DNA of 64,000 nt from Alteromonadaceae bacterium XY-R5 (GCA_001660395.1 LXWE01000001.1:1054001-1118000), one strand, 5' to 3'. Positions 18,018 to 27,469 are shown, numbered from the stretch's first letter. Notes: generated by a model not told the origin, from the sequence alone. Numbers and translations: made by a program.

Positions 18018-18356
18018 GCCAAACTTCTCGGTAGCGCTTGAATGTATTCCTGCGCTACTGATTACTCCTCCCTTTATTTCTCATTTCTCACGAAATTTAC
18101 GCTGTAGCGCCCCTTACAAAACACCCAATATGCACAAACATCAAAAGATCGAACACCATGTGCCCCCCAAAACAAACCAGGGAGTGTCCATTTCACTCAG
18201 GAATTACACCTACACCGCGCAAAATCTCAGCTTATCAGCCAGATAAGACAACAGAATAGGCTAAATAATAGTAAGTTTTGAGATAGGATTTCTATCGCAT
18301 AATAACGTCTAGTATATTCGTGGCGATTCCGCATTCGAACATTTGTGCTGCTAGTC
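18018..18356. other. Intergenic region before the beta-propeller-like gene
   Basis: About 340 bp. Its right end is AT-rich with a small hairpin (GATAG/CTATC near 18280-18295) and TAGTATATT at about 18310, which may be the promoter of the next gene. No credible small ORF or terminator was found. Confidence 0.5.
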
Positions 18357-19298
18357 ATGATCAAGAAAATTATATATGCATGTTTAGGCCTGGCCATCCT
18401 GGTCGCAGGCACGATTACCACTAAAGCTGTTTACCACCTCTACAGTAAAAAAAGGGTGAGCTTCGATCCTCAGTTAAGTGAAATATCGGGTATCGAATTC
18501 GACAAGAAAAGGCGCCTGTGGGCCATTAATGACAGTGGCGATGGCCCCTTTTTGTATCAGCTGGAAAAAGATGGCTCGGTTGCCCGAAAGGTCGAAATCA
18601 CCAATGCGAAAAATGTGGATTGGGAAGACATCACCCAGGACGCCTTCGGTCACTTTTTTCTCGGTGATTTTGGCAACAACGATCAAAAACGCAGGTGGCT
18701 GACGATCTACAAAATTGAAAACCCAATCGACATTAAAACCGATGCAGTCGAAGCGGAAATTATCAAATTTACCTACCCCGAACTGGATGGCTCGCCCGTT
18801 TTACCGTCGCAGCGAAATTTTGATTTAGAAGCCTTTGTCGAGTTTGATCACAACCTGTATCTGTTCACCAAAAACCGCACCTCGCCGTTTGATGGCATCA
18901 CCAATCTTTACCGCATTGGTGACTACGCGGCCAACTTTGATGCCGAACATATCGGCTCGTTTCAAACCTGCACCACACTGGAAAAGCTGTGTTGGGTAAC
19001 ATCTGCGGCTCTCAGTCCGGATCGTAAAATGCTGGTGTTGCTCGACTCCACCAGCTTATGGCTGTTCAATCACTTTGAAGGCGACAATTTCTTTTCTGGC
19101 GACGTTTCCAGAATAGATTTAGGCATAGTTACCCAAAAAGAGGCCGTAACCTTTTACGACAGCAATACCATCGTCTTTACCGATGAAGAGTTTAATGGCA
19201 TTGGTGGCAACGCCTATGTGATTAAACTGGATGAATCAGAGATCATCCCAGTAGTGAAGAAAGACCAAAACATCGAGCAGCCGTTACCGCTCAACTAA
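18357..19298 (+). CDS. Uncharacterised exported protein, probable beta-propeller
   Basis: Protein of 313 residues whose N-terminus is a signal anchor (MIKKIIYACLGLAILVAG). Motifs such as ISGIEFDKKRRLWAINDSGDG, NVDWEDI, FLGDFGNND, TIYKIENP and GITNLYRI recur in uncharacterised bacterial proteins predicted to be beta-propellers. No catalytic signature was recognised. No strong ribosome site is visible before ATG 18357; GTG 18345 is an alternative start. It appears to be a single gene; a role in the envelope or periplasm is likely from the anchor only. Confidence 0.7.
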   Translation: MIKKIIYACLGLAILVAGTITTKAVYHLYSKKRVSFDPQLSEISGIEFDKKRRLWAINDSGDGPFLYQLEKDGSVARKVEITNAKNVDWEDITQDAFGHFFLGDFGNNDQKRRWLTIYKIENPIDIKTDAVEAEIIKFTYPELDGSPVLPSQRNFDLEAFVEFDHNLYLFTKNRTSPFDGITNLYRIGDYAANFDAEHIGSFQTCTTLEKLCWVTSAALSPDRKMLVLLDSTSLWLFNHFEGDNFFSGDVSRIDLGIVTQKEAVTFYDSNTIVFTDEEFNGIGGNAYVIKLDESEIIPVVKKDQNIEQPLPLN

Positions 19299-19671
19299 GG
19301 GGTAACCTTTGCCTAGTTCGGTTTTTCCTGGTCTCGCAGGCAATCCATCATAATCCAGGCAAACCGGACGTTAGAAGACCTAAAACACACGTGATACGGG
19401 TAACTGAGGCTTGTCCTCACGACGGGAATTTTCATGCTCAAGAGGCTGTTTTTGGCCGCGCTCTTGCGCATTAAAACGATACTTAGCAGTGCAAACTATG
19501 TAAAATTGGCTGCGCCAAATGAGATGTTATGCCGCATGTGTCTGCCGTTGCAGTTTGTCGGGTTTTAGCACGATGAAAAATCACCCAGTGATTGATGGCC
19601 CCCATGCTGATAGCCGGCTACACCGCGTTTCTGTAAAACATGATTTAGCACAACAATAAGAGAACAGACAC
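19299..19671. other. Intergenic region of unknown content
   Basis: About 370 bp between two hypothetical genes. I see no ORF with a ribosome site, no clear terminator and no recognised mobile-element end. Some short stretches look like coding remains, but none could be tied to a protein family. Confidence 0.5.
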
Positions 19672-20445
19672 ATGATCGACTGGCATGTTGCATTCATTTT
19701 TATGCCCCTGATTGGTTTCATTCTGCTGTTTGCACTGGTACTGAATGATGCCCAAAAGAAAGGCCGTAATGTCGCCGCCTGGGGCCTGGGCAGTTTGGTT
19801 TTCCCGCCGGTGGTCTTCATTTACTTCATCAAAAATTTCATAGACCTGGCCGAAGGTACAGGCCGTAAGGCCGTGTTTGGCATGATACTGATGGCCGTGG
19901 GCGGCATTGGCTCGGTAGTCGTCAAGCCAGCCAACGATCCACAAGCGCCACAAGCAGCGAAGACGGTTGCCACACCTGCGCCAACGCCTCAACCGAAAGC
20001 AGTCACTCCAGCCTCCGTGGCCAAGCCTAAACCAACAGCGGATAGACCTGCGCCCGAACCAGTGCAGATAGCCAAAGCAACACCACAAAGTCAGCCCCAA
20101 CATCGCGGCATTATTGTAGAGAACGAAGAAGGTGGTGACGCATGCGAAGAAGGCTACGACCGCATCGTCGAGAAGAAAGACACATTGCTCAAAACCCTGT
20201 CGGGTTTAAGACGCCGGGACGACGAACTCTCAGACGAACGCTTGTTTGTGATCATCAACGATGAAAGTAGTGTCAGACACTACAACAAAGGCGTAGAGGA
20301 GCTGCAAGCCGACTTTCGCGAATATAAGCGACAAAAACAAGGCCAGATCGATTTCATTGATGAGTGGCTGGATGTTTGCAGCGGCTGGCAGGACGACAGA
20401 TACGCCAATATTGAGCTGCTACAACAAAAGTACACAGGCCAGTAA
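19672..20445 (+). CDS. Unrecognised membrane protein with Pro/Ala-rich linker
   Basis: A 257-residue protein that I do not recognise. Two or three hydrophobic segments (about residues 5-25, 38-58 and 66-84) are followed by a long Pro/Ala/Lys-rich linker (about 88-145, with KPKPTADRPAPEP) and a charged, helical C-terminal domain with two Cys (ACEEGYD and LDVCSGW). The linker resembles those that span the periplasm, so the C-terminal domain may lie outside the inner membrane. The start is ATG 19672, preceded by a purine-rich AAGAGA. It stands alone before a hairpin; function unknown. Confidence 0.7.
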   Translation: MIDWHVAFIFMPLIGFILLFALVLNDAQKKGRNVAAWGLGSLVFPPVVFIYFIKNFIDLAEGTGRKAVFGMILMAVGGIGSVVVKPANDPQAPQAAKTVATPAPTPQPKAVTPASVAKPKPTADRPAPEPVQIAKATPQSQPQHRGIIVENEEGGDACEEGYDRIVEKKDTLLKTLSGLRRRDDELSDERLFVIINDESSVRHYNKGVEELQADFREYKRQKQGQIDFIDEWLDVCSGWQDDRYANIELLQQKYTGQ

Positions 20446-20486
20446 AAGGGCACATGTGTAATCAGGCAAGCAGGGTTGCGTCAACC

Positions 20487-20513
20487 TTTGGCTCAGCTTA
20501 GGGCTGAGCCAAA
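20487..20513 (+). terminator. Terminator-like hairpin
   Basis: An 11-bp perfect stem, TTTGGCTCAGC/GCTGAGCCAAA, with loop TTAGG, 41 bp after the previous stop codon. It is followed only by TAGGTTTAT, so the T tract is weak. Confidence 0.6.
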
Positions 20514-20644
20514 TAGGTTTATACCTAATCCCTAGGATTGTTTGCCAACAGCGCGATACAGGCGCGATAACACCGTTAAAATGCTGGAACAACGCAGCAA
20601 ATCTGATTAAGTTAACCGGGTTACATAACCTAAGGTGCGATCCT

Positions 20645-21562
20645 GTGCGGCCATTGTTTTTGCATTATAAACAACGACTTCAAACTAAAGCTCTATGTGC
20701 ACTGGTATTGCTGCAAAGCGTTGTTGCATTCACGCTTTACGCTGAGCAAGCCCCAAGCCATCCACTGGCGAATATCACTCAGCGCCAGCAGTTAACCGAA
20801 TTACTCAGCGACAGCTGTGAGCAACACCTGCCCCAGCATGCGGGCTTATTCATTATGTTTACCCCGCCGCCCATGCTTTGGGAAGATCAGGTCTATCGCT
20901 GTGATGATGAAAAGCTGTTTGATTTTAACCAGCGCAGACCGCCCATCAGCTTGCCAAAGGGCCTGTTCTCCGCCGACGATCAGGCCTGGCTGCTCGAAGC
21001 CTATCGCTTGATCCAGCAAGGCACCTATTCGTTTATGGGCGAATGGATCCACCCGCAAAAGCCGCAGGACATCAGCTTTTTGCACCGTGCCTTTGCTAAA
21101 CATCCCTACATTACTGCACGGCTGATGGCCGCTGCTCCCGCGCCCCATGTGGGCGAAGAATGGTCAAAACTGTATCAGCATCTGGATCGCATTTTACTGG
21201 CCTCGCCCGATCGTGAAGATCAACGCCTGTTGGCATTTGCGATGGCGCGGGATGGCCGCGAACAACAGGCCCTTAACGTGATCCAAACCTTACTCGAACA
21301 GGGTGATAGCAAAAGCTTACACCTGCTGCCGCTGATTACGCTGGATACCCCGCAGCCAAGCGAGGATGAAATGGCCGATACCACCGAGCCAGAGATGGGT
21401 TATCAGGTGCTGGCGATGCTGGAAAACTACCTCTATCAGCAACACTACCCGCGTGAATTTTGCGACTGGGCCAATACCTTAGCCCCCAGCCCGTTAGCCG
21501 ATTATGTGGCAACCTTGCTGGTGAATATGCAGGAACACCTCACCTGTCCTGCGAGGCAATAA
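20645..21562 (+). CDS. Unrecognised exported protein
   Basis: A 305-residue protein of unknown function. The GTG start has AAGGTG upstream. A long basic N-terminus precedes a hydrophobic stretch (ALCALVLLQSVVAFTLYA) that can act as a signal peptide. The rest is helical and rich in Gln, Leu and Pro, with segments such as LAFAMARDGREQQALNVIQT that look like repeat-type helices. Its stop codon overlaps the start of the next small lipoprotein gene (TAATG), so the two are translated together. Confidence 0.7.
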   Translation: MRPLFLHYKQRLQTKALCALVLLQSVVAFTLYAEQAPSHPLANITQRQQLTELLSDSCEQHLPQHAGLFIMFTPPPMLWEDQVYRCDDEKLFDFNQRRPPISLPKGLFSADDQAWLLEAYRLIQQGTYSFMGEWIHPQKPQDISFLHRAFAKHPYITARLMAAAPAPHVGEEWSKLYQHLDRILLASPDREDQRLLAFAMARDGREQQALNVIQTLLEQGDSKSLHLLPLITLDTPQPSEDEMADTTEPEMGYQVLAMLENYLYQQHYPREFCDWANTLAPSPLADYVATLLVNMQEHLTCPARQ

Positions 21563-21855
21563 TGCCAAACCATGTCGCGATTACGGCAATGCTTACCCTG
21601 TTAGCTGGTTTGCAAGGCTGCGCCAAAGAAGGCGGCCCCTGTCACTATCAAACCTTTAGCGAACAGCATCAGATAACAGACATAAACGGCAATAACGTAA
21701 GCTTTGAGGCAGGTGCGTTTCCGACCATACATCTGCAGCACTTCAACCAGCCACCGCACATTGGTGATAACGTGCTGATCAGCGGCAAACGCATTGTGCA
21801 AGGCAGTTGCACGCCGCTGATGATCACCTCGATTACCGCAATACAAGCAGAGTAA
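21562..21855 (+). CDS. Small lipoprotein, unrecognised
   Basis: A 97-residue lipoprotein with a signal peptide ending LLAGLQGC (lipobox Cys near residue 20). The remaining 77 residues hold two further Cys (GGPCHYQTF and QGSCTPLMI) and look like a small beta domain (GDNVLISGKRIVQG). The ATG at 21562 overlaps the preceding stop by one base, so translational coupling is likely. No homologous family is recognised. Confidence 0.75.
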   Translation: MPNHVAITAMLTLLAGLQGCAKEGGPCHYQTFSEQHQITDINGNNVSFEAGAFPTIHLQHFNQPPHIGDNVLISGKRIVQGSCTPLMITSITAIQAE

Positions 21856-21890
21856 CGCCGTAACGCTCCGACTTTGGTTGGCTCAGAGAA

Positions 21891-22289
21891 TTACGCACCC
21901 TTTCCTGTCACTAACGGTTGCTTGCTTTGCACCAGTCGCTCGAACTGGATCACAGTCGCCACCCCATAACCGGCTTCATCAAACGCCGATTCGCGCCACC
22001 TTTGTTTCAGTGCATCCAACGCCGCTAATACCCGCGCAAAGTATTGCGCTGGGTTTTCCGTTTCAGGCCACGCCACAATGCTTTGCAACTGGTTAATCGC
22101 GCGCTCGACCACATCGCCGTTATCGCCCCAGTGCCACGCATTTTCCTGCATCTTTTTGGCTTGCTGTTGCTGACGTGTAAGCTCTTGTTCCAGCTGTTTG
22201 CAGTAAGTTCGCTGGCGAACCGACGACTGCGAACTGGCGTATGCCTTTTCGTTGCCAAACCAGGACAACAGCCAATAGATTAACAACAT
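21891..22289 (-). CDS. Small unrecognised membrane-anchored protein
   Basis: A 132-residue protein with a short hydrophobic N-terminus (LLIYWLLSWFG) followed by a helical, Gln-rich region (LEQELTRQQQQAKKMQEN) and AALDALKQRWRESAFDE. Probably an inner-membrane-anchored helical protein. AAGG lies about 11 bases upstream of the ATG. It follows the neighbouring exported protein gene by 55 bp on the same strand. Function unknown, and the gene itself is less certain than its neighbours. Confidence 0.6.
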   Translation of the reverse strand: MLLIYWLLSWFGNEKAYASSQSSVRQRTYCKQLEQELTRQQQQAKKMQENAWHWGDNGDVVERAINQLQSIVAWPETENPAQYFARVLAALDALKQRWRESAFDEAGYGVATVIQFERLVQSKQPLVTGKGA

Positions 22290-22344
22290 AATGTTTTACC
22301 TTGCAGCGAACACGCCACCAGCCCGTGATGTAACTTGATAGCCA

Positions 22345-22935
22345 TTATGGCTCCAGCCAGTCGGGATACGACAGTTGAGATTCTTCAATCACCTCAACCT
22401 GTAACCTTGCCATATCTAACCGCACCCAGGCGTTACGCCCCCACCAGTTACAGTCAGATGTACAAAGCACCGCCTCTACCTGATTATCTTCAATCACCGC
22501 AACATCAAACATGGGCGTAAAACTTTTGCTCGAAACACCCGCCCGATAAAACCAGTACCACTGGCCTTGCTGCTGCAACAAACCCACACCCAGCCGCTGC
22601 CAAAGGGACCCATCGTAAATAACATTCACCAGCTTACCCGCAGGCAAATCGAACTCGTCAATCACAAAGCCTTTATCTTGTTTTGCCTTAGCCAGCAAAC
22701 GGGAAACCAAGGCCGAATCTTTTACCGGTATCAGACTAAAGTGATTCGCCGCCTTTGCTGACGCAAGGCCCGCAGGAATATTGTCGCCATTTTCAACAAT
22801 GCTGTTTTCCAGCTCCAGCCACAGGCTTTCATCTGCATTCAGTAATACAGCATCTTCTGGCGTTTCTTGGGTTTGCGCCTGCACGACTGAACAAACCAAT
22901 AGCATCAAAACAAAGAGTAAAACCAACCGAATCAC
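22345..22935 (-). CDS. Unrecognised secreted protein
   Basis: A 196-residue protein with a clear signal peptide (LVLLFVLMLLVCSVVQAQ). The mature part is acidic, with NADESLWLELENSI, GSLWQRLGVGLLQQQGQWYWFYRAG and paired Cys in CTSDCNWWGRN that may form a disulfide. No family is recognised. It precedes the small membrane protein gene on the same strand, so the two may be a unit facing the converging lipoprotein gene. Confidence 0.7.
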   Translation of the reverse strand: MIRLVLLFVLMLLVCSVVQAQTQETPEDAVLLNADESLWLELENSIVENGDNIPAGLASAKAANHFSLIPVKDSALVSRLLAKAKQDKGFVIDEFDLPAGKLVNVIYDGSLWQRLGVGLLQQQGQWYWFYRAGVSSKSFTPMFDVAVIEDNQVEAVLCTSDCNWWGRNAWVRLDMARLQVEVIEESQLSYPDWLEP

Positions 22936-23171
22936 ATTTCCCTCTCACAGCGTACTGCGCCGCTCTATTTATCACCGCATTGCTTGCCGGCACTTTCTTC
23001 TTTTACCAGCTTAATCCGTAACGCCTTAAACACCAGAATCTGCTTATAACAGAGTGAGTTATCTTGCGATGAAAGCATCTGACAGTCACTGGCTTACCTG
23101 CATGTTTGGTGGTAAGTTTATAACCCTAAAATTTATCGTAATAGCACCATTACAGCCAAGGATAGCCAGAA

Positions 23172-24059
23172 ATGGGCATGCAAGTTGTCATTTTACTCGT
23201 ATCAACGCTCCCTATCGGGCTGTTAGTTGCTGTTACCTATCTCACATTAGTTTGGCGTAAACGCCGCTCGCGACTGCCTTTTAGTTTTTCAGCCACAAGT
23301 CGAATTCCCGGCTATCAACTACTCAAACAATACAATGACTTAGGATTTGATGCGGTAGGTGGTTTTGTCATGGTGCAGTTTCTTATCGCTTATCCTTTTA
23401 TTGCACACTATGTTGCAGAACAATTTGGAAGTAGAACGTCTTTTCTAATGCTCTCACTGATCATTAGCCCTGCTATTATCTACCAACTGGTGAAAACCTG
23501 TAGAACTCTATTACGGCGCGGAAACATCCGCTTGGGATTAGAAGCAGAATGGTATGTAGGGCATCAACTGAATGAAATCAGTGAGTTGGGTTATCGCAGT
23601 TTTCACGATGTGCAGGGTGATGGCTTTAATATCGATCATTTGGTCGTTGGGCCAAACGGTGTATTTGCCATCGAGACCAAAGGCAGGCGTAAACCCGGCT
23701 CTGAGAAAAAGGCAAACCCACTTAAAGACAACAGCCATCAACTTAGCTTAAACGGCGAAACCTTGGTGTTTCCGCATATGACCGACAACAGCACCATTCC
23801 GCAGGCGATCCGCCAAGCCAAATGGTGTAGCCAATGGTTAACCCAAGCCACCGGCCAACCAGTAAAAGTGATGCCCGTTGTCGCCCTGCCCGGCTGGTTT
23901 ATCAAACGCGAAAGCAAACCGATAATCCCAATTTTAAGCGCCAAAGAACTCCCTAACACTATACCAAAACTGCGCAGTGAACTACTCAGCGACAGTGCCA
24001 AATCCCAAATTATCCACCAGATAAAACAACGGATTAGCCGGGATAGCGATGAGTTATAA
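23172..24059 (+). CDS. NERD domain protein, membrane-anchored
   Basis: A 295-residue protein with two or three hydrophobic segments (about residues 2-26, 62-82 and 90-112) and an NERD (nuclease-related) domain from about 118 to 250. Conserved features are LGLEAEWYVGHQLNEI, NIDHLVVGPNGVFAIETKG with Asp155 and the E-x-K pair Glu168/Lys170, as in the PD-(D/E)XK nuclease core. NERD proteins are thought to cleave nucleic acids; whether this one does is unproven. AAGGA precedes the ATG. It faces an AT-rich helicase gene across a short gap, an arrangement seen in accessory regions. Confidence 0.85.
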   Translation: MGMQVVILLVSTLPIGLLVAVTYLTLVWRKRRSRLPFSFSATSRIPGYQLLKQYNDLGFDAVGGFVMVQFLIAYPFIAHYVAEQFGSRTSFLMLSLIISPAIIYQLVKTCRTLLRRGNIRLGLEAEWYVGHQLNEISELGYRSFHDVQGDGFNIDHLVVGPNGVFAIETKGRRKPGSEKKANPLKDNSHQLSLNGETLVFPHMTDNSTIPQAIRQAKWCSQWLTQATGQPVKVMPVVALPGWFIKRESKPIIPILSAKELPNTIPKLRSELLSDSAKSQIIHQIKQRISRDSDEL

Positions 24060-24201
24060 GTATTAGATGTGTTAAGAGGATTAATGACTAATCACTAACC
24101 CCATTTCCTAGAGATGTGAATAAAGTGTTCAGAATACCTACTCTATACTGCTAACTTAAGAGTAATTTACCTAACATCACTGATGATTTTTTTGCCGCCA
24201 A

Positions 24202-24230
24202 AAGGGGCAAACTCGCATGTTCGCCCCCTT
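24202..24230. terminator. Hairpin between converging NERD and helicase genes
   Basis: Arms around AAGGGGCAAAC and GTTCGCCCCCTT form a stem with one bulge and one mismatch. It lies 18 bp past the helicase stop on the minus strand, and on the plus strand it is followed by GAATTATTTTTTA. It may serve both genes. Confidence 0.5.
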
Positions 24231-24248
24231 GAATTATTTTTTATTGGC

Positions 24249-26957
24249 CTAAGCCCAATTTACTGCAAAGGACGAGCGCAATCCATCTATCAGTGGTGGC
24301 GCTTTTGCTTCACAAGAAATTCCTAAGTATGTCGCTGCTCGTGTTGCTCCCACGTAGAGGTATTTATCAATTAGGCTGGGTTTGCTGCTCGCGAGAACAT
24401 CAACACCAACAAAAAATACAGCTTCAAACTCAAGCCCCTTGATGTGCTGAATATCAAAAACTCTCACGTCGTTCCCTTCACCGAGAGATTGACCATCTCT
24501 ACATGCTACCGCTCTGATATTTAAATCTTCAAGTTCCTCATTTAAAGCATCAGCTAATGGTTTCACTTCGTCTTCACTGTTTACCAAGACTGCGATACTT
24601 GGAAGCTCTTCAACTTGGTTTTCTACTTCACCAATCCTATCTTTTAACCAACTCACTATTTGCGAGGTTTCATTAGTATGTTCGAGCAAAACAGGCATTA
24701 CGCCCTTGTGATTGTAGCTATCGGGCAACTTACCTGAATACTTAATATCTCCTCCAACTTCTTTAAGTAGGCTGGTAGCAAAAGTATTTAATAACTCGCT
24801 CTGACGGTAAACAGTGGTGATTGTTTCAGTCACAATTTTAGATGAAATCCAATTCAGGTCAGTCGCTGACTTTGAACCATGCTCTGTAAGCCGCTGGTTA
24901 AAATCACCACAAGCAAAAAAGGAACCAATAGAAGGTTCAGCTAGTGCTTCCATACACGCTAACTGAATCGGCGTAAAATCCGTAGCCTCATCCACAAAGA
25001 TTTGGTTTTTGAAGTTCTCATTTACTATGGATAGTTTAGAAAATGCCGCTCCATCCATCTTTTGTTGAACAAACCGTTGTGCCAACAACTCCTTCGAAAC
25101 TCTTAGGTTGGCTAAAACCAATACATCAAGTTCTGCTTGTTCAATCTGATTCGGCTTCAGTGGCGAACTCTCAAACCATCTCTTGAAGTGTTCCTCTGTC
25201 TTTCTAAAAGCACGATAATTTTTAGAAATAGCTTTTAAGTATCGTAATTCGGCGTTTTTAAATTTACGCAGTTCACGTATTCTAATCGCTAAACTACCCA
25301 GCTTTATTAGCTTTTCAGATTCAGGCAGCCTTTCGTCTAACCACTGGATTATTGCTGCTGACAGAGTGTTACTTGATGGCGTTCGTTTTTGGTATTTCGC
25401 TCTCGCCAAGCCATTGATTGCCTTTTTATATTCACTAAATGCCCTTTGTTGCGGCGTAGTCAGATTTTCTTCATCCTCCTCATCTTCATCGTCATCTTCA
25501 ACTGCGTCTATTGACTTCCGTTTCTTCCAATTGTCAATTACTGCGACTAATTCAGCGATGAACTCTCTATTGGTGTTCACTTGATAAGCTAAGGCTTCTC
25601 TAAGCCCTTTTTCGGACTCTTCTTTTGCGAGAGCAATAAGTGCATTTATTTCGTCTTGGTACTTTTCAAGATTACGATAAAACTCTATCAGATTGCTTTG
25701 TTCCAAACTTTGTCTGATGGATTTTATGTTTTCGACTAAACCTTTGAGCTGAGGACTATTGATATCCTCTAACTGAGCAATACTCGATAGTAGCTCTTTT
25801 ATCATCGCTTCTTTGTGATAGCACAAAAATGAATCGAAGAAGATAGGTAATTCGGAGTAAGCATCGTCATTTAAATGCTGTACATTCTTTTTGACGAAGC
25901 CACTACTCCCAGTAGACTGTAAGATTGATAGAACATTCCTTCCTAGGTCATTACTGTAATTGTCCCACGTTTTAATCTGTTCTGATGATGCGGGAACCTG
26001 CTCCTTGGCGAAGGCTTCTTTCAAATAGTGTTTCAACAAGTCGGTAGGTGTAAACATTACCCAGCTAACTTTATGCCCAGCTTCCCCAGCTTGGGAGTTC
26101 TTAATTTTTAGTTGCTCAAGTGATTCTAAGCTTTCAATGTTAAGCTTTTGACCCAAGCGTTTTATCAGTGTCGTAGTCTTGCCTGTACCGGGTGGTCCCA
26201 AAATAACTAGCTTGCTATCGAGTGGCAATCTGAATATCTCTGACTGAAACTTATCCAAAATAGGTTGATCACGAAGGCTCATTGCCGACCTAACTTGATG
26301 TTTTAGCCCTTTTTCAACATCAGCGGTGCTATCGCTGCCACTTAGTAGCTGGTCCAAAAATGATGTATCAGATAGATCTGTGTCCTGTTGAAACAACCGT
26401 CGTAACGATGGAGAAATAGTACTTACTTCTTCATCTTCAGACGTATAAACGGAAAACGAGGAATCCCAACCGTTTTCAGATTTACTTGGCTTGATTGTTA
26501 GTGTTTCAATAACCTCTAATACATGAGGTGTTTCGCCCCGTCTAATGGTGACTTCATCTCCAACATTAAGGGACGCTAAACGTCCCATTGGAGAGTCATA
26601 ACTTGCTAACTCATAGTTTCCATCAACTCGTAATGTACTTTTGCGTGAAATATAGAGTGTTTTTTCTTCCTCACAGTCGAGGTAAACGACACGGGCGATT
26701 GCAGGTTCGTGCTGCAATGCACTGTAGCCAGTTTGAATTGAACTGGCTATGTTATTCATACGACTTACGGCATTTGTATCAGTAAAGGTGTTGATGTTTG
26801 CTAACTGATCGTGCGTCGCGGATTGACTCGACTGGATTACTTTCTCTTTGGCCTTATTAGAAACTTGGTCTAAAACCTCAACCGTTTCCCTAGCGATTTC
26901 TTTTAATTGCTCTGATTCTTGCACTATTAACTCCATTTTGCATAAACCACTGTTCAA
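24249..26957 (-). CDS. Superfamily I (UvrD/HelD-like) DNA helicase
   Basis: A large ATPase of up to 902 residues. All SF1 motifs are visible: Walker A GPPGTGKT (Lys260), motif II FVDEATDF, motif III FFACGDFNQRL, motif IV TVYRQSELLNTF, motif V HIKGLEFEAVFFVG and motif VI YVGATRAA. The first 230 residues contain a coiled-coil-like start and a small beta domain (NVGDEVTIRRGETPHVLEV); the insert between motifs I and II includes an acidic run (DDDEDEEDEEN). This layout is closer to HelD-type than to UvrD. Start is unclear: TTG 26957 has a close AAGGA, ATG 26936 has none. Two hand-counted 60-base lines gave 35-40 % GC, lower than the neighbours, which suggests transfer. Confidence 0.85.
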   Translation of the reverse strand: MNSGLCKMELIVQESEQLKEIARETVEVLDQVSNKAKEKVIQSSQSATHDQLANINTFTDTNAVSRMNNIASSIQTGYSALQHEPAIARVVYLDCEEEKTLYISRKSTLRVDGNYELASYDSPMGRLASLNVGDEVTIRRGETPHVLEVIETLTIKPSKSENGWDSSFSVYTSEDEEVSTISPSLRRLFQQDTDLSDTSFLDQLLSGSDSTADVEKGLKHQVRSAMSLRDQPILDKFQSEIFRLPLDSKLVILGPPGTGKTTTLIKRLGQKLNIESLESLEQLKIKNSQAGEAGHKVSWVMFTPTDLLKHYLKEAFAKEQVPASSEQIKTWDNYSNDLGRNVLSILQSTGSSGFVKKNVQHLNDDAYSELPIFFDSFLCYHKEAMIKELLSSIAQLEDINSPQLKGLVENIKSIRQSLEQSNLIEFYRNLEKYQDEINALIALAKEESEKGLREALAYQVNTNREFIAELVAVIDNWKKRKSIDAVEDDDEDEEDEENLTTPQQRAFSEYKKAINGLARAKYQKRTPSSNTLSAAIIQWLDERLPESEKLIKLGSLAIRIRELRKFKNAELRYLKAISKNYRAFRKTEEHFKRWFESSPLKPNQIEQAELDVLVLANLRVSKELLAQRFVQQKMDGAAFSKLSIVNENFKNQIFVDEATDFTPIQLACMEALAEPSIGSFFACGDFNQRLTEHGSKSATDLNWISSKIVTETITTVYRQSELLNTFATSLLKEVGGDIKYSGKLPDSYNHKGVMPVLLEHTNETSQIVSWLKDRIGEVENQVEELPSIAVLVNSEDEVKPLADALNEELEDLNIRAVACRDGQSLGEGNDVRVFDIQHIKGLEFEAVFFVGVDVLASSKPSLIDKYLYVGATRAATYLGISCEAKAPPLIDGLRSSFAVNWA

Positions 26958-27128
26958 AGTTCCTTATATTTATGGTCGCATTTTTACCCAAACAGTCAAT
27001 AAAAGTGTCTAACCAACTAAATGCTCTCTCCAAAAAACGATCTACTATCAACCTCTGCAAATGGCTCGTTTGACCATTCAGTATCTAAATTTGTTGATTT
27101 CCAACTAGAGTTGTAGCGTTCAATTCAG

Positions 27129-27224
27129 CTTACACTTCTCTATAACGACACAGCGTTGGGCAACTACGAATCAGGTTACAGTCGCCATATAGGCCGTCGA
27201 GACGGTTAAGTGTTACTCCAAACT
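27129..27224 (-). pseudogene. Decayed duplicate of the 3' end of gcvP
   Basis: Aligned without gaps to the true gcvP end (27620-27715), these 96 bases match at 75 positions by my count. The minus-strand reading gives NRLDGLYGDCNLIRSCPTL, against [19 protein letters not shown] in the intact gene, followed by a stop at the same place. Nothing gcvP-like continues upstream of it. It is a remnant, either a leftover att-like end or part of a foreign gcvP. Confidence 0.8.
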
Positions 27225-27334
27225 CACATGGTCTGAAGGTACTAAAGCAACACACCAAATCATGTTCGAAGAAAACCAACTTTGTGCCCTTTTCCAGCGA
27301 GATAAGCTGGGCTATCAGCGATAAACACACCTGA

Positions 27335-27388
27335 GAAGCAGCATGGATGCGGCTTCAGTCAATGCCAGTACAGGATGTGCTGTCATTG
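27335..27388. repeat. Two tandem near-palindromes with GGATG loops
   Basis: 27335-27356 pairs GAAGCAGCAT with ATGCGGCTTC (one mismatch) around GG; 27360-27388 pairs CAATGCCAGTAC with GTGCTGTCATTG (two mismatches) around AGGAT. Both have GGATG at the tip and lie 3 bp apart, as in REP-type units. Only one occurrence was noticed in the window. Confidence 0.5.
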
Positions 27389-27469
27389 ACGTGCAGGTTT
27401 GTGCTGGTAGTTCGGCTTATGTTGTTCGCTGATAAAAGGCTGCGGGCTTAGCTCTTTATAAGTATTGGG

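Noticed and set aside
17923-18246. Open frame overlapping the end of the DUF285 gene
   Set aside because: It lies mostly in intergenic DNA in another frame, with no start context, domain or signal sequence.
19299-19671. Integron attC-like or gene-remnant sequence
   Set aside because: Short GTTA-type boxes were seen, but no paired core sites or stem; nothing supports an integron cassette.
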